A DNA stretch of 60,670 nt from a bacterium (candidate division B38) B3_B38 (GCA_005223145.1 NJBL01000004.1:1-60670); one strand, 5' to 3'. Counted from the first letter of the stretch, positions 16,211 to 25,764 are shown. Notes: generated from the letters alone by a model not told the origin. Program-made: numbers and translations.

Positions 16211-16420
16211 ATGATGATGGGTAATCGAGCATTTATCATGCTTATTCTATTCCCATTGCTCTTTGTTATCTTTTCCAGCACTTCTGTCTTCTCACAGACG
16301 CCGCGGAACCGCTTGAAAGCAGGAGTCACCGACCCCATTTACACCACCCTGGAATCACCACCCAGTTACATCTGGGATTGCATTATCGCCCGGATGATGA
16401 TTGACCTCCAGGAAAAATGA
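16211..16420 (+). CDS. Short exported peptide of unknown function
   Basis: A 69-residue open frame with a good ribosome site (AGAGGAGAGC) starts with a signal-peptide-like stretch (FIMLILFPLLFVIFSSTSVFSQ). It ends after only about 40 mature residues. It lies 12 bases after the GH63 gene and 31 bases before the M24-like gene. It could be a true small exported protein or the surviving head of a gene whose body was deleted. The mature part has no motif I recognise. Confidence 0.45.
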   Translation: MMMGNRAFIMLILFPLLFVIFSSTSVFSQTPRNRLKAGVTDPIYTTLESPPSYIWDCIIARMMIDLQEK

Positions 16421-16451
16421 CGCTCCTTAACGAGATCGGAGGAGGGTATCG

Positions 16452-17678
16452 ATGAGAAGTTGCGCTATAATTCTGCTGCTCGGCTGTTTGTCTGCTCTTC
16501 TATTTGTCACGGTTGGTGCCTCCTCGTCTATCGCTCAGGAGGCTATCTCCATTACTCAGGAGGAGAGGACTCAAGAAATAGCGGAGAAGGTGCAAAGAGT
16601 AGTTACCTTCCTCAAGGGGAGGGGATTAAGCGGGCTGCTGCTTTCCACTACCGCCAACTTCGCCTGGATCACCGGCGGAGGGGACAATCATGTGGTCATT
16701 ACCAGAGAGGAGGGAGCGTGTTCAATTCTAATACTGCCCAATGGAGAGCGCTACCTGATAAGCAGCAACAGCGAAGCAGGTCGTATAATGGAGGAGGAAC
16801 TTCAGGGATTGAGCTTTCGGCTCAAGGGGTTCAAGTGGTATGAAGATAAGCTGACTCCCGATAAAAAATGGGAAATTATTAAAAGTTTGACCCGCGGGGG
16901 AAGGGTAGCTTCAGACATCCCTTACTCCGAAGCAGTAGTGCTGAAAGCTGATTTAGGGCAACTCCGCTATCCATTAACCGATAGCGAAATAAAGAAGTAC
17001 CGCTGGCTGGGGCGGGAGTGCGCTCAGGCGGTGGATAAGGTATGCCGCACCATTCAGCCGGGGATGAGCGAGAAGGAGATTGAAGCTCTCATCTCCGATG
17101 AGCTTCTCCGCCGGGGAGTTAGACCCACGGTTATATTGATCGGGGTTGATGACCGAATTTATAGCTACCGTCATGCTATTCCCACGGAGGAAAGATTACA
17201 AAAATATGCTATGATTAATATTTGTGCCCGCCGATGGGGGCTGGTCATCGCCACTACCCGCCTGGTGCATTTTGGGCCCGTGCCCCTGGAGTTAGGTCGC
17301 CGGATGAAAGCGACAGCACAGGTGGCTGCGTGCTATCTGGCTCATTCCCGGCCGGGACGCTCGGCAGCGGACATACTGAAAGCTGCTGAAGAAGCCTATG
17401 CCGATGCAGGCTATCCGGGCGAATGGGAGAGACATCATCAGGGAGGAGCTATCGGATATCAGGAGCGGGACTGGCTGGCTTATCCCGGCTCGCCAGAGGT
17501 GGTTCACTCACATCAGGCGTTTGCCTGGAACCCCACCATCACCGGGGCCAAGGTGGAGGATACCATCATCGTTTATGACGACCATATAGAGGTGCTTACC
17601 CGACTCCCCCACTGGCCCAGCATAAAGGTCGAATACGAGGGGAAGGTGTTTTTGATCCCCGATATATTGATCAGATAA
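16452..17678 (+). CDS. Exported M24 (creatinase/prolidase-fold) protein lacking metal-binding aspartates
   Basis: The 408-residue protein has a signal peptide (IILLLGCLSALLFVTVG) and a two-domain creatinase architecture: an N-terminal RNase-H-like domain and a C-terminal pita-bread fold. Family landmarks such as GMSEKEIEALI, RHHQGGAIGYQERDW and GAKVEDTIIV are clear. In active M24 peptidases two aspartates bind the metal, in patterns like VLVDxGA and SDITR. Here those positions read MINICARRWGLVIATTR, with neither aspartate, although the later His and Glu remain. It may therefore not be a dinuclear-metal peptidase. A relative group with the same loss exists to my recollection, so this is probably a family trait. 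It ends 3 bases before the mutarotase-like gene. Confidence 0.82.
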   Translation: MRSCAIILLLGCLSALLFVTVGASSSIAQEAISITQEERTQEIAEKVQRVVTFLKGRGLSGLLLSTTANFAWITGGGDNHVVITREEGACSILILPNGERYLISSNSEAGRIMEEELQGLSFRLKGFKWYEDKLTPDKKWEIIKSLTRGGRVASDIPYSEAVVLKADLGQLRYPLTDSEIKKYRWLGRECAQAVDKVCRTIQPGMSEKEIEALISDELLRRGVRPTVILIGVDDRIYSYRHAIPTEERLQKYAMINICARRWGLVIATTRLVHFGPVPLELGRRMKATAQVAACYLAHSRPGRSAADILKAAEEAYADAGYPGEWERHHQGGAIGYQERDWLAYPGSPEVVHSHQAFAWNPTITGAKVEDTIIVYDDHIEVLTRLPHWPSIKVEYEGKVFLIPDILIR

Positions 17679-17681
17679 TAG

Positions 17682-18659
17682 ATGACCGAGATAAAGAGCA
17701 TAAAGATTGACACACTGGAGGGTATTCTGCTGGAGGATGATGCCCTGAGACTGGTGCTCTTGCCACAGTTAGGAGGGAAAGTCATCTCCCTCATATACAA
17801 GCCTACGGGGAAGGAGCTTCTGTTCAGGGTACCTCATGCTGAATATCGAATACCTCGTTGGGGGAAACCCTTTGTTCGCTATGACACCGGCGGCTGGGAT
17901 GAGTGCTTCCCCACCATTGCCCCGTGCCTTTACCCCGAAGGGATATGGAAAGGTACCCCCTTGCCCGACCATGGGGCTCTGTGGTCAATCCCCTGGCATT
18001 GCCAGCTATCTCCCTACGAAGTCTATCTGGCGGCAAAATGCATGACCCTCCCCTTTCTCTTCCGCAAAAGGATTCGCCTGGAGCCTAAGGGAAGGGTGAG
18101 GGTGAGCTATGAGGTGGAGAATCTGTGCGGGGAGCCCCTTATATTCCTCTGGGCAGCTCATCTGCTCCTGCGCATTACTGACGACTGGGAGATTCTCCTT
18201 CCCCAAGAAGTTGATTATCTGAGGTTGAACTGGTCTAAGGGGGAGAGGCTGGGGAAGCCGGGAGATAGAGTCGACTGGCCCGTTGCCATAGATAGTGAAG
18301 GAAGAGAAGCTCCCCTGCACACCGGGTTTTCCCCTGCGGCTGACTATGCCGATAAGCTCTTCACCCCACGGTTGTCGGTGGGGGCTGGAGGGATGTGGAA
18401 CAAAAGGACAGGGGAGTCCCTTGTTCTCAACTTCCCTGCCGATTTGGTACCCTTTATAGGGCTGTGGCTCTGTCAGGGGGGGTATCCTGAAGACCGGGAG
18501 CCAAAGCACTTTACCGCAGGGATAGAGCCCTCCACCGGCGCACCCGACAGCCTGGAGGTGGCATACAAATGGGGGGAGTATGCCCGGGTGGGGGCACGCA
18601 GCCGCTACCGCTGGTGGCTGGAGCTCAATGCAGCCCAGGGGGAAAAACCCCGGCTATAA
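17682..18659 (+). CDS. Galactose mutarotase-like (aldose 1-epimerase fold) protein
   Basis: The 325-residue cytoplasmic protein has the supersandwich fold pattern of aldose 1-epimerases. It has LPQLGGKVISLIYK early, DTGGWDECFPTI, DHGALWSIPW with a candidate catalytic histidine, and PSTGAPDSL with a late acidic segment. Typical GalM motifs (NPTNHxYFN) are not obvious, so it belongs to a divergent mutarotase-like group whose sugar is not known. It is 3 bases downstream of the M24-like gene and closes the GH36-GH63 gene set. A role in interconverting the anomers of released sugars is inferred from position. Confidence 0.75.
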   Translation: MTEIKSIKIDTLEGILLEDDALRLVLLPQLGGKVISLIYKPTGKELLFRVPHAEYRIPRWGKPFVRYDTGGWDECFPTIAPCLYPEGIWKGTPLPDHGALWSIPWHCQLSPYEVYLAAKCMTLPFLFRKRIRLEPKGRVRVSYEVENLCGEPLIFLWAAHLLLRITDDWEILLPQEVDYLRLNWSKGERLGKPGDRVDWPVAIDSEGREAPLHTGFSPAADYADKLFTPRLSVGAGGMWNKRTGESLVLNFPADLVPFIGLWLCQGGYPEDREPKHFTAGIEPSTGAPDSLEVAYKWGEYARVGARSRYRWWLELNAAQGEKPRL

Positions 18660-18832
18660 TGGAAATGGGCGGAGATGAGCCTCAGCTCAGCCTAAAGAAT
18701 CCGCTAAGGTACGTCTGAAAATAATGCAGAAAAATAATCAATTCAATCAGGTGAAATAAAAGTGTATTATTAAGCTGGAATCTCGCATGAGTATTAAAGC
18801 GAAAGCAGAGCTCAAAAGAGAAAGAAAGTGGT

Positions 18833-20053
18833 ATGTTAGATAGAATTCCAGGCTATGTGTGGACCTTTGTGGCTCTTGTGTCAGGCATCTTATTAGGCGG
18901 TTTTTTCCCGGAGCTTCTCAACCCGGTCGCTTCAGGGACCAAAGCTCTTATCAGGTTTATTGTTGCCATAGTGCCCATTCTGATTTTTTTTGCCTTAAGT
19001 CCTGCGATTGCAACTCTGGTAAAGCGAGGGCTGGCAGGTAAGTTTGCAGGCTCAGTGATATTGTGGTTTGTGGCTACTTCTGCCGTTGCCGGCTTATGGG
19101 GAGTGATAGCCTCATCGTTCATTTTTGGCATACCTTTTTCATCGAAATTCTCAAGTATCTCTTCTGAGATAATGAATATGTTTCAAAGGCTCGGCCAGGG
19201 AGGAGCCTCGATGCCCCTCCTTTCCATTGTCGGAGCTGTAGCAGCGGGGTTCATAGCAGTATGGATTGAACCACTCTACAAATTCTTTAGCATTATTCAA
19301 AAAGGCATTGCCAGGGCAGGGCGTACCATTGCCTATGCGATGATTCCGCTTTTGTTGTGTTTTGGGGTGACCATTGGGGTAAATTTCGGCGCCCGCTTAG
19401 GTATGGGGCACTATATTACCATGGGTTTGTATGCATTTATATTATGTTTTGTGTGGTGGCTGTTCTATGTGTTTATCATCATTAAGGCTGTGGCAAAGCA
19501 GCCAGTAGGTAAGGTGCTTAAAGAATACTTTGTTCCCACTGGTCTTATTGCGGCGGGCACTTGCTCTTCAATGGCGACTCTTCCGGTCAATTTAATCAAT
19601 GCAAAAAACTACGGTGTTCGTGACGAAATCGCTGACTTCGTTATTCCGTTTGGCGCTGTCTTCAATATGGATGGCAGCGCCCTGGCTTATATAGCATTTG
19701 CACCTTTTATAATTTCATATATTTATCATTTTGAAGTTAGTTGGACAATAATGTTTATAGCATGGCCTGCTCATGTGCTGTTTACCATTGCCGCTCCGGG
19801 ACTCCCTGCACCTGTGGGGACAGCGCTGTGGAGCTCTACATTATTTACTTCTATGATTGGTTTAGAGGACCCCGCCAGAGCAACGGTCATAGCCACCTGG
19901 TTAGCTCTATGTGGAGGTTTTCCTGATATGTTTATAACCGCCGATAATAGTACGGGAGATGGCTTTTCGGCAATAACTTTTAACCATTTTTTTGATAGAT
20001 TTTTTAAGCAAAAAAGTAAGAAAACCGCTCAAGAAATTATAGCAGCTAATTGA
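18833..20053 (+). CDS. DAACS-type dicarboxylate/amino-acid:cation symporter
   Basis: The 406-residue polytopic membrane protein is a SLC1/GltP-like sodium- or proton-coupled symporter. It shows the two family signatures: a serine-rich hairpin turning into SSMATLPVNL, and the cation-site motif NMDGSALAY. The tail is TADNSTGDGFSAI. GltP/DctA have SSSATLP; the first serine positions are changed here (TCSSMATLP), which may affect specificity. Substrates of the family are C4-dicarboxylates or glutamate, aspartate or serine. A 173-base gap precedes it, so it is likely a separate transcript, possibly with the next gene 48 bases on. Confidence 0.9.
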   Translation: MLDRIPGYVWTFVALVSGILLGGFFPELLNPVASGTKALIRFIVAIVPILIFFALSPAIATLVKRGLAGKFAGSVILWFVATSAVAGLWGVIASSFIFGIPFSSKFSSISSEIMNMFQRLGQGGASMPLLSIVGAVAAGFIAVWIEPLYKFFSIIQKGIARAGRTIAYAMIPLLLCFGVTIGVNFGARLGMGHYITMGLYAFILCFVWWLFYVFIIIKAVAKQPVGKVLKEYFVPTGLIAAGTCSSMATLPVNLINAKNYGVRDEIADFVIPFGAVFNMDGSALAYIAFAPFIISYIYHFEVSWTIMFIAWPAHVLFTIAAPGLPAPVGTALWSSTLFTSMIGLEDPARATVIATWLALCGGFPDMFITADNSTGDGFSAITFNHFFDRFFKQKSKKTAQEIIAAN

Positions 20054-20101
20054 TATAATGAGAGATGCAAAAATACACTTGGTAGAAAAGGTGGATAGAA
20101 G

Positions 20102-21700
20102 ATGAAAGTTCATGTGGTAGATTATCTGATTATAGCCATCTACTTCATCTTTGTTCTGGGGGTCGGCTTCGCTCTGAGGAAAAGGGTGCGCACCAGTGAG
20201 GATTTCTTCCTTTCGGGGAGGTCTATTCCCAGTTGGATAACAGGACTGGCTTTTATGGCGGCTAATCTGGGGGCACTGGAGGTGATGGGAATGGTCGCCA
20301 ATGGCGCTAAATATGGGATGCTTACTAATCATTTCTACTGGATAGGCGCCATACCGGCTATGCTTTTTGTGGGGATATTTATGATGCCCTTTTACTACGG
20401 CAGCCGGGTGAAGAGTGTCCCCGAATACCTCAAGCTTCGGTTCAACGAAGCCACCCGCGGGGTCAACGCCATCTCCTTCGCTATTCTTACCGTGCTGATG
20501 TCGGGCATCAATATATATGCCATGGCGCTGGTATTCAAGCTGATGCTTAACTGGTCGATGGATATGAGCATTATTCTTTCCGCGGGGGTGGTGCTGGTAT
20601 ATATCTTTTTCGGGGGCTTGACCTCCTCCATCTATAATGAGGTGCTGCAGTTTTTTCTCATCGTTCTGGGGCTTCTTCCGCTGGCTATTCTGGGATTGAT
20701 GAATGCCGGAGGATTCAGTGGGCTGGCTGCTCGTCTGCCAGAGGGGTTCCTTCACACCTGGTCCACACTGGCCAAAGCCAGCCACAACCCTATGGGGATC
20801 GAATGGATGGGTATGGTGATGGGGTTGGGGTTTGTCTTATCCTTTGGCTACTGGTGCACTGATTACCTGGTCATCCAGCGTGCCCTGGCAGCCCGTGACA
20901 TGACTGCTGCCCGCAACACACCACTGATAGCGGCTGTCCCCAAAATGCTCTTCCCCTTTCTGGTTACCCTGCCGGGTCTGCTGGCCGTTGCCCTCATCCC
21001 TAAAGCTCTGGAAGGGAATTATAACCTCGCCCTGCCGCTGATGCTTCAGCGCTACTACCCGAGCGGGCTGCTGGGGGTGGGGCTGACCGCTCTGTTAGCC
21101 AGTTTTATGTCGGGTATGGCGGGCAATGTCACTGCTTTTAATACTGTGTGGACTTACGACATTTACCAGTCCTACATCCGACCCCGGGCTACCGACCAGC
21201 ATTACCTGTGGATGGGGAAGATGACGACCATCGTAGGAGTGCTCATAAGCGTAGCTACTGCTTATATTGTTATGCGTTTCAGCAACCTGATGGATTATAT
21301 GCAGCTGCTGTTTTCCTTCTTTAATGCACCCCTGTTTGCTACCTTTTTGCTGGGGATGTTCTGGAAGCGAGCGACTCCCTGGGGGGCATTCAGCGGTCTG
21401 GTCAGCGGCACCCTGGCTGCCGTGGGGCACTATCTCCTTACAGTAATCGAGGTGTTGCAGTACCCGAGCGAGATGGCGGGGAACTTCTATCGGGCTATCT
21501 ACGCCTGGTCAATCTGTTTCGGGGTGACTATTGTGGTGAGCTTTTTCACCAAACCGAGGAAGGAAAAGGAGCTGGTGGGACTGGTGTATTCGCTGACCCC
21601 AAGGATAAGGAGAGAAGGGGTGCCCTGGTATAAGCGCCCCCTCTTTTTGGCAATTGTGATTGGTGCCCTGACCATAATCCTCAATATTATCTTCTGGTAA
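20102..21700 (+). CDS. Sodium:solute symporter (SSS family, sugar-type)
   Basis: The 532-residue protein has about 14 membrane helices. It contains early SSS landmarks (VDYLIIAIYFIF, RTSEDFFLSGRSIPSW) and the conserved GFVLSFGYWCTDYLVIQRALAA region typical of SGLT-like transporters. This class imports sugars such as galactose or glucose, or myo-inositol or nucleosides, with sodium. Galactokinase three genes on makes galactose a reasonable but unproved guess. It is followed after 12 bases by a tiny membrane protein gene, a pairing often seen in transport operons. Confidence 0.92.
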   Translation: MKVHVVDYLIIAIYFIFVLGVGFALRKRVRTSEDFFLSGRSIPSWITGLAFMAANLGALEVMGMVANGAKYGMLTNHFYWIGAIPAMLFVGIFMMPFYYGSRVKSVPEYLKLRFNEATRGVNAISFAILTVLMSGINIYAMALVFKLMLNWSMDMSIILSAGVVLVYIFFGGLTSSIYNEVLQFFLIVLGLLPLAILGLMNAGGFSGLAARLPEGFLHTWSTLAKASHNPMGIEWMGMVMGLGFVLSFGYWCTDYLVIQRALAARDMTAARNTPLIAAVPKMLFPFLVTLPGLLAVALIPKALEGNYNLALPLMLQRYYPSGLLGVGLTALLASFMSGMAGNVTAFNTVWTYDIYQSYIRPRATDQHYLWMGKMTTIVGVLISVATAYIVMRFSNLMDYMQLLFSFFNAPLFATFLLGMFWKRATPWGAFSGLVSGTLAAVGHYLLTVIEVLQYPSEMAGNFYRAIYAWSICFGVTIVVSFFTKPRKEKELVGLVYSLTPRIRREGVPWYKRPLFLAIVIGALTIILNIIFW

Positions 21701-21712
21701 GGAGAGTCTTCT

Positions 21713-21940
21713 ATGCGCAAGGAGAAAAAAGGGGAGCAACCCGGACGGTTCCTTGATGTCCGCATTCCCATTGGGTTGATATTTACCCTTTTCGGCTCCA
21801 TTATGGTGGTATATGGTCTGTGGGGCAGCAAGGAGATATACCACAGGTCTCTGAACATCAATATCAATCTCTGGTGGGGATTGCTCTTTCTGCTATTCGG
21901 TGGGGTAATGCTCATCCTCAGTCGGAGAGGGTCATCCTGA
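21713..21940 (+). CDS. Small two-helix membrane protein, symporter companion
   Basis: This 75-residue protein has a basic N-terminus and two membrane helices (PIGLIFTLFGSIMVVYGLW and WWGLLFLLFGGVMLIL). The ATG follows the SSS stop by 12 bases with a GGAGAG site. It is co-transcribed with the symporter by position. I know of no named family with certainty; a small auxiliary subunit of the transporter is inferred from the tight linkage. The gene looks real rather than a shadow because it is on the coding strand and has a good ribosome site. Confidence 0.7.
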   Translation: MRKEKKGEQPGRFLDVRIPIGLIFTLFGSIMVVYGLWGSKEIYHRSLNININLWWGLLFLLFGGVMLILSRRGSS

Positions 21941-21995
21941 AGGGTTTATTGCTTTTATTCCCATCAAATCAAAGCCTGAATAAGGAGGATTATCT

Positions 21996-23162
21996 TTGAG
22001 CAATCTGATATCGGGGGTCAAGAAAAGTTTCGGAGAGCTCTTCAGCTGTGACCCTGCGGTGGTGGTCAGGGCTCCGGGGAGGGTGAACCTCATAGGTGAG
22101 CATACGGATTACAACGATGGGTTTGTGATACCGGTAGCTATTGATAGGTTCATCGCCATGGCAGCCAGCAAAAGCGAGGGGGAGGAGGTAGAGCTTCATT
22201 CCCTTGATTACACTTCATCCGTCCGCTTCCCTCTCTCCCATATTGAATATGACCACCAAAATCAATGGTCCAACTACTTCAAGGGGGTGGCTTACCTCCT
22301 TCGCCAGGAGGGGTATAAAGTGGGCGGGTGCCGGGTGGTATTGAAAGGGGATATTCCCCAGGGAGCCGGGCTCAGCTCCTCAGCTGCCCTTGAGGTAGCC
22401 TCGGCTCTGACCCTCAAAAGCCTGTTTGCTCTCCCTTTGGCTGATAAGGAGCTGATAAGGCTGTGTCAGAGGGCGGAGAACGAGTTCGTGGGTGTCAGGT
22501 GCGGTATAATGGACCAGTTTGTCTCCTGTTTAGCCCGCCAGGGGAGCGCCCTCTTCCTCGATTGCCGGGAGCTGAGCTATCGGAATATCCCCTTTTCAGA
22601 TGAGTTCCGGGTGATGATATGCAATACTATGGTGCGGCGGGAGTTAGCCAATTCTCAGTACAACATCCGCAGAGGGGAGTGCGAAGAGGGGGTGCGCATC
22701 CTTGCTCAAAAACTGCCCGGAATAAAAGCTCTGCGGGATGTCTCCCTGGAGGACTTCCTTCAGCACCAACACCTCCTCCCCCCGGTGGTGGCGAAAAGGT
22801 GCCGTCATGTGATAAGGGAAAACCAGCGGGTGCTGGAAGGGACGGAGATGCTGAAGAAAGGGGATATGCTTACCTTTGGCAGGCTGATGCACCTCTCCCA
22901 TTACAGCCTGAAGGAAGACTATGAGGTGAGCTGCGCGGAGCTGGACTGCATGGTGGAGTTAGCCGAGAGCACCGAAGGGGTGGTGGGTGCCCGGATGACC
23001 GGGGCGGGGTTTGGGGGATGCACGGTGAATATTGTGCAGAGAGATAAAGCTGAGGAAGCCCAGAGGAGCATCTCCTCCCGCTATAAGAAAGAAATGGAAG
23101 TCGAGCCAGAGATTTACCTATCATCTCCGGCTGAAGGGGCTCTGGAGGAGCTGTTCCATTGA
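21996..23162 (+). CDS. galK: Galactokinase
   Basis: Galactokinase phosphorylates galactose with ATP in the first step of the Leloir pathway. The 388-residue protein has all three GHMP motifs: APGRVNLIGEHTDYNDGF near the start with the galactose-binding signature, the glycine-rich ATP loop PQGAGLSSSAALE, and GARMTGAGFGGCTV near the end. The start is TTG at 21996 with a good AAGGAGG site; no nearby in-frame ATG would keep the signature. No galE or galT is visible in the window, so the rest of the pathway lies elsewhere. Its neighbours (GH36, SSS symporter) fit galactose use. Confidence 0.95.
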   Translation: MSNLISGVKKSFGELFSCDPAVVVRAPGRVNLIGEHTDYNDGFVIPVAIDRFIAMAASKSEGEEVELHSLDYTSSVRFPLSHIEYDHQNQWSNYFKGVAYLLRQEGYKVGGCRVVLKGDIPQGAGLSSSAALEVASALTLKSLFALPLADKELIRLCQRAENEFVGVRCGIMDQFVSCLARQGSALFLDCRELSYRNIPFSDEFRVMICNTMVRRELANSQYNIRRGECEEGVRILAQKLPGIKALRDVSLEDFLQHQHLLPPVVAKRCRHVIRENQRVLEGTEMLKKGDMLTFGRLMHLSHYSLKEDYEVSCAELDCMVELAESTEGVVGARMTGAGFGGCTVNIVQRDKAEEAQRSISSRYKKEMEVEPEIYLSSPAEGALEELFH

Positions 23163-23453
23163 GGAATTGGATGTCATTCTGTCCGCTTTCTTTAAAATAG
23201 CAACAATAGAAAAGGAAGAGACCTCCTATCCCACATTTAGACCATCTTCTCTTTTAGTGAAGGTAACCTCACACTTCTCCCTCGCTCTTAAAAAGCCGCC
23301 AGGGAGGACATAGCAGAGAATAGCATCCTCGACTTCCCATAATAATATTTTTCTCCCGATGGGCTTTTATATTTAACTTTTTTGTTTACAAAAAGGTCTA
23401 AATAAGATAGACTATAACACTTTAAAAAGGGGATATTCCTAAGGAGAGGGGAT

Positions 23454-25757
23454 TTGACAGACCGATTTTTGCAGTATCTCCTCAAGGTGGTTGTTTGCTC
23501 CTTATCCCTTTTCACTCTGTTTCCTTTAGTCCTCCTTGCGCAAACGGTATATCGAGGTGATAAGGGGGAGCTGAAGATTCAAGCGGTAAAGGTCTCCATC
23601 CCTCCCAAGATCGATGGAGTGCTCGAGGACCCAGCCTGGCAGCAGGCGGCTCAACTGACCGGCTTTTACGAGACCCGCCCCGGGGAGAATGTTCCTCCTC
23701 CGGTTAAAACTATCGCCTACATAGCTTACGACGACAAGAACCTCTACTTCGCCTTCAAAGCCTATGACCCCAAGCCCCAGTCTATTCGGGCGACCATGAC
23801 TGACCGGGACAATATTTGGGGGGACGATCATGTGGGGATTGAGCTGGATACCTTCAACGACCAGCGTCGGGCTTTTCAGTTTCAGCTTAACCCTTTTGGG
23901 ATTCAGGCAGATTCCATCACATCCGGACGCCGTGGAGGTCATGGTGGTTGGGGACACGGAGGGAGCACCTTTGATGCCATCTGGCATTCAGCCGGGAGGA
24001 TAACCGAGGATGGCTGGGAGGTAGAAGCCGCCATACCCTTCAAGAGCCTCCGCTTCCAGAACAAGCCGGAGCAGACCTGGGGGATAAACCTGGTGCGGCA
24101 ATATCCCCGGGAGAAAGAAAGGAGCTTCAACTACACCCGCATCGATTGGCATAACGAGTGCTACCTCTGCCAGGAAGCGAGCCTGGTGGGACTTAACGGG
24201 ATCAAGCCCTCCCGCAACATAGAGTTCATCCCCTATATGACCGCCATTCAGAACGGTGCCCTGAGCGACTCCGAGGACTACTACTCCCCTTTCGTTAACG
24301 AAAAGGTGGACGCAGATGCTGGAATAGATTTCAGATACGGTCTTACTCCCAATTTGTCCCTCAACTTCGCCTTCAATCCCGACTTCAATCAGGTGGAAGC
24401 CGATGTCGACAAGCTCGATGTCAACCTTCGCTATGCTTTGAGCTTTCCCGAGAAGAGACCCTTCTTCCTCGAGGGTGCTGACTATTTCAACACCTCTATT
24501 AATGCTGTTTACACCCGCTCCATAGTAGATCCCAGGTATGGGATAAAACTGACCGGCAAGGAGGGAAATCATACCATCGGCTTTTTCAGCGCCTATGATG
24601 AGGCGACCTCCGCCATTCTGCCCGACGCCGAGTCGAGCGAAAACATCTTTCTGGGAAAAGGAGCGTTGTATAACATCTTCCGCTACAAGAGAGACATGGG
24701 GGAGAACTCCTTTTTAGGCTTTCTGCTGACCGATAAGGAGTTTGAGGCGGCTTACAATCGGGTGCTGGGATTTGATGGGAGCTTCCGGCTGGGGAAGGTT
24801 CACCGCTTCAATTTTCAGGCTCTCCGCTCCTACACCCAGGAACTGGAGGCCACCTTTCTCTCGGAGGAGTTAGATGGGGAGAAATACGCTGATAACGCCC
24901 TTGAGATGAGATTTTCTCGCAGCACACGGCGTTGGTCTTATAATTTCAGTTACAGCGACTATGGAGAGGACTTCAAGGCCGATACTGGGTTCATGCGTCG
25001 GGTAGATACCCGGAGATTCTCCTCTCGTACCGGCTACAACTTTTACCCCCAGGATAGCATTGTAGTGAACTGGGGGCCCTCTTTCTCCTTCTCCCGCACA
25101 TACAATCACCAGGAGGAGCTGACCGACGAGGATATTGAGGCGGGGATAGACTTCGATATCAAAGGGCAAATTGGAATTAACATTAATCTTTCAAAGTCAT
25201 TTGAGCTGTACGAGGACAATCCATTCAGGCTGCGCTCCTTTTCTTTGCATATGCGGGGAGAACCCAGCAAGAGATTTTCCTTCTTCTCCCGCTTTAGTAT
25301 TGGAGATGGGATAGATTACAACAGCCTCCGCCAGGCAAAGAGAGCCTCCGCCAGTGTTAATATGACCCTGAAGCCTCTCTCCCAGCTTGTCTTTGACTTC
25401 AGCACCAGCCGGCAGGACTTCAACACTGAAGAGGGAAGCGAGATATTCACCGCTCAAACCTTCCGTCTGAAAACTGTCTATCAGTTCAGCCCCCGGTTTT
25501 TCATCCGCTACATCTTCCAATATAGATTTGTTAACCGCAACCCCCTGGAGTTCTTCTATGAGGATGAGGATGAAGATGAGGAGGAGGTAATCCCCTGGGA
25601 GGAGCGCTTTGACTCCTGCTTTCTGGTCAGCTACAAGATAAATCCTCAGACTGTCTTCTTCTTCGGTTACAATGACTCCTTCTTTAACCCTCTGGAGCAG
25701 TTTTACCATACTGGACGGACTTTTTTCGTCAAAATGAGTTACAACTTCCGCCTCTAA
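23454..25757 (+). CDS. Exported CBM9-like/DUF5916 outer-membrane protein
   Basis: The 767-residue protein has a signal peptide (LLKVVVCSLSLFTLFPLVLLAQ). A CBM9-type carbohydrate-binding domain occupies about residues 45-230 (PPKIDGVLEDPAWQQA, AYIAYDDKNLYFAFKAYD). The rest is a long beta-rich part with alternating aromatic and polar residues (DUF5916 type) that probably forms an outer-membrane barrel, ending in VKMSYNFRL with a C-terminal aromatic pattern. Such proteins occur in diderm environmental phyla; their role is unknown, and glycan binding or outer-membrane uptake is inferred. The start is TTG 23454 with an AAGGAGAGG site. A strongly acidic run (25558-25590) lies near the end. Confidence 0.85.
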   Translation: MTDRFLQYLLKVVVCSLSLFTLFPLVLLAQTVYRGDKGELKIQAVKVSIPPKIDGVLEDPAWQQAAQLTGFYETRPGENVPPPVKTIAYIAYDDKNLYFAFKAYDPKPQSIRATMTDRDNIWGDDHVGIELDTFNDQRRAFQFQLNPFGIQADSITSGRRGGHGGWGHGGSTFDAIWHSAGRITEDGWEVEAAIPFKSLRFQNKPEQTWGINLVRQYPREKERSFNYTRIDWHNECYLCQEASLVGLNGIKPSRNIEFIPYMTAIQNGALSDSEDYYSPFVNEKVDADAGIDFRYGLTPNLSLNFAFNPDFNQVEADVDKLDVNLRYALSFPEKRPFFLEGADYFNTSINAVYTRSIVDPRYGIKLTGKEGNHTIGFFSAYDEATSAILPDAESSENIFLGKGALYNIFRYKRDMGENSFLGFLLTDKEFEAAYNRVLGFDGSFRLGKVHRFNFQALRSYTQELEATFLSEELDGEKYADNALEMRFSRSTRRWSYNFSYSDYGEDFKADTGFMRRVDTRRFSSRTGYNFYPQDSIVVNWGPSFSFSRTYNHQEELTDEDIEAGIDFDIKGQIGININLSKSFELYEDNPFRLRSFSLHMRGEPSKRFSFFSRFSIGDGIDYNSLRQAKRASASVNMTLKPLSQLVFDFSTSRQDFNTEEGSEIFTAQTFRLKTVYQFSPRFFIRYIFQYRFVNRNPLEFFYEDEDEDEEEVIPWEERFDSCFLVSYKINPQTVFFFGYNDSFFNPLEQFYHTGRTFFVKMSYNFRL

Positions 25758-25764
25758 AGCAAGC

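Noticed and set aside
19907..20785. 292-codon minus-strand frame across two transporter genes
   Set aside because: It spans the end of one symporter gene and the start of another, both well supported, and has a biased composition.
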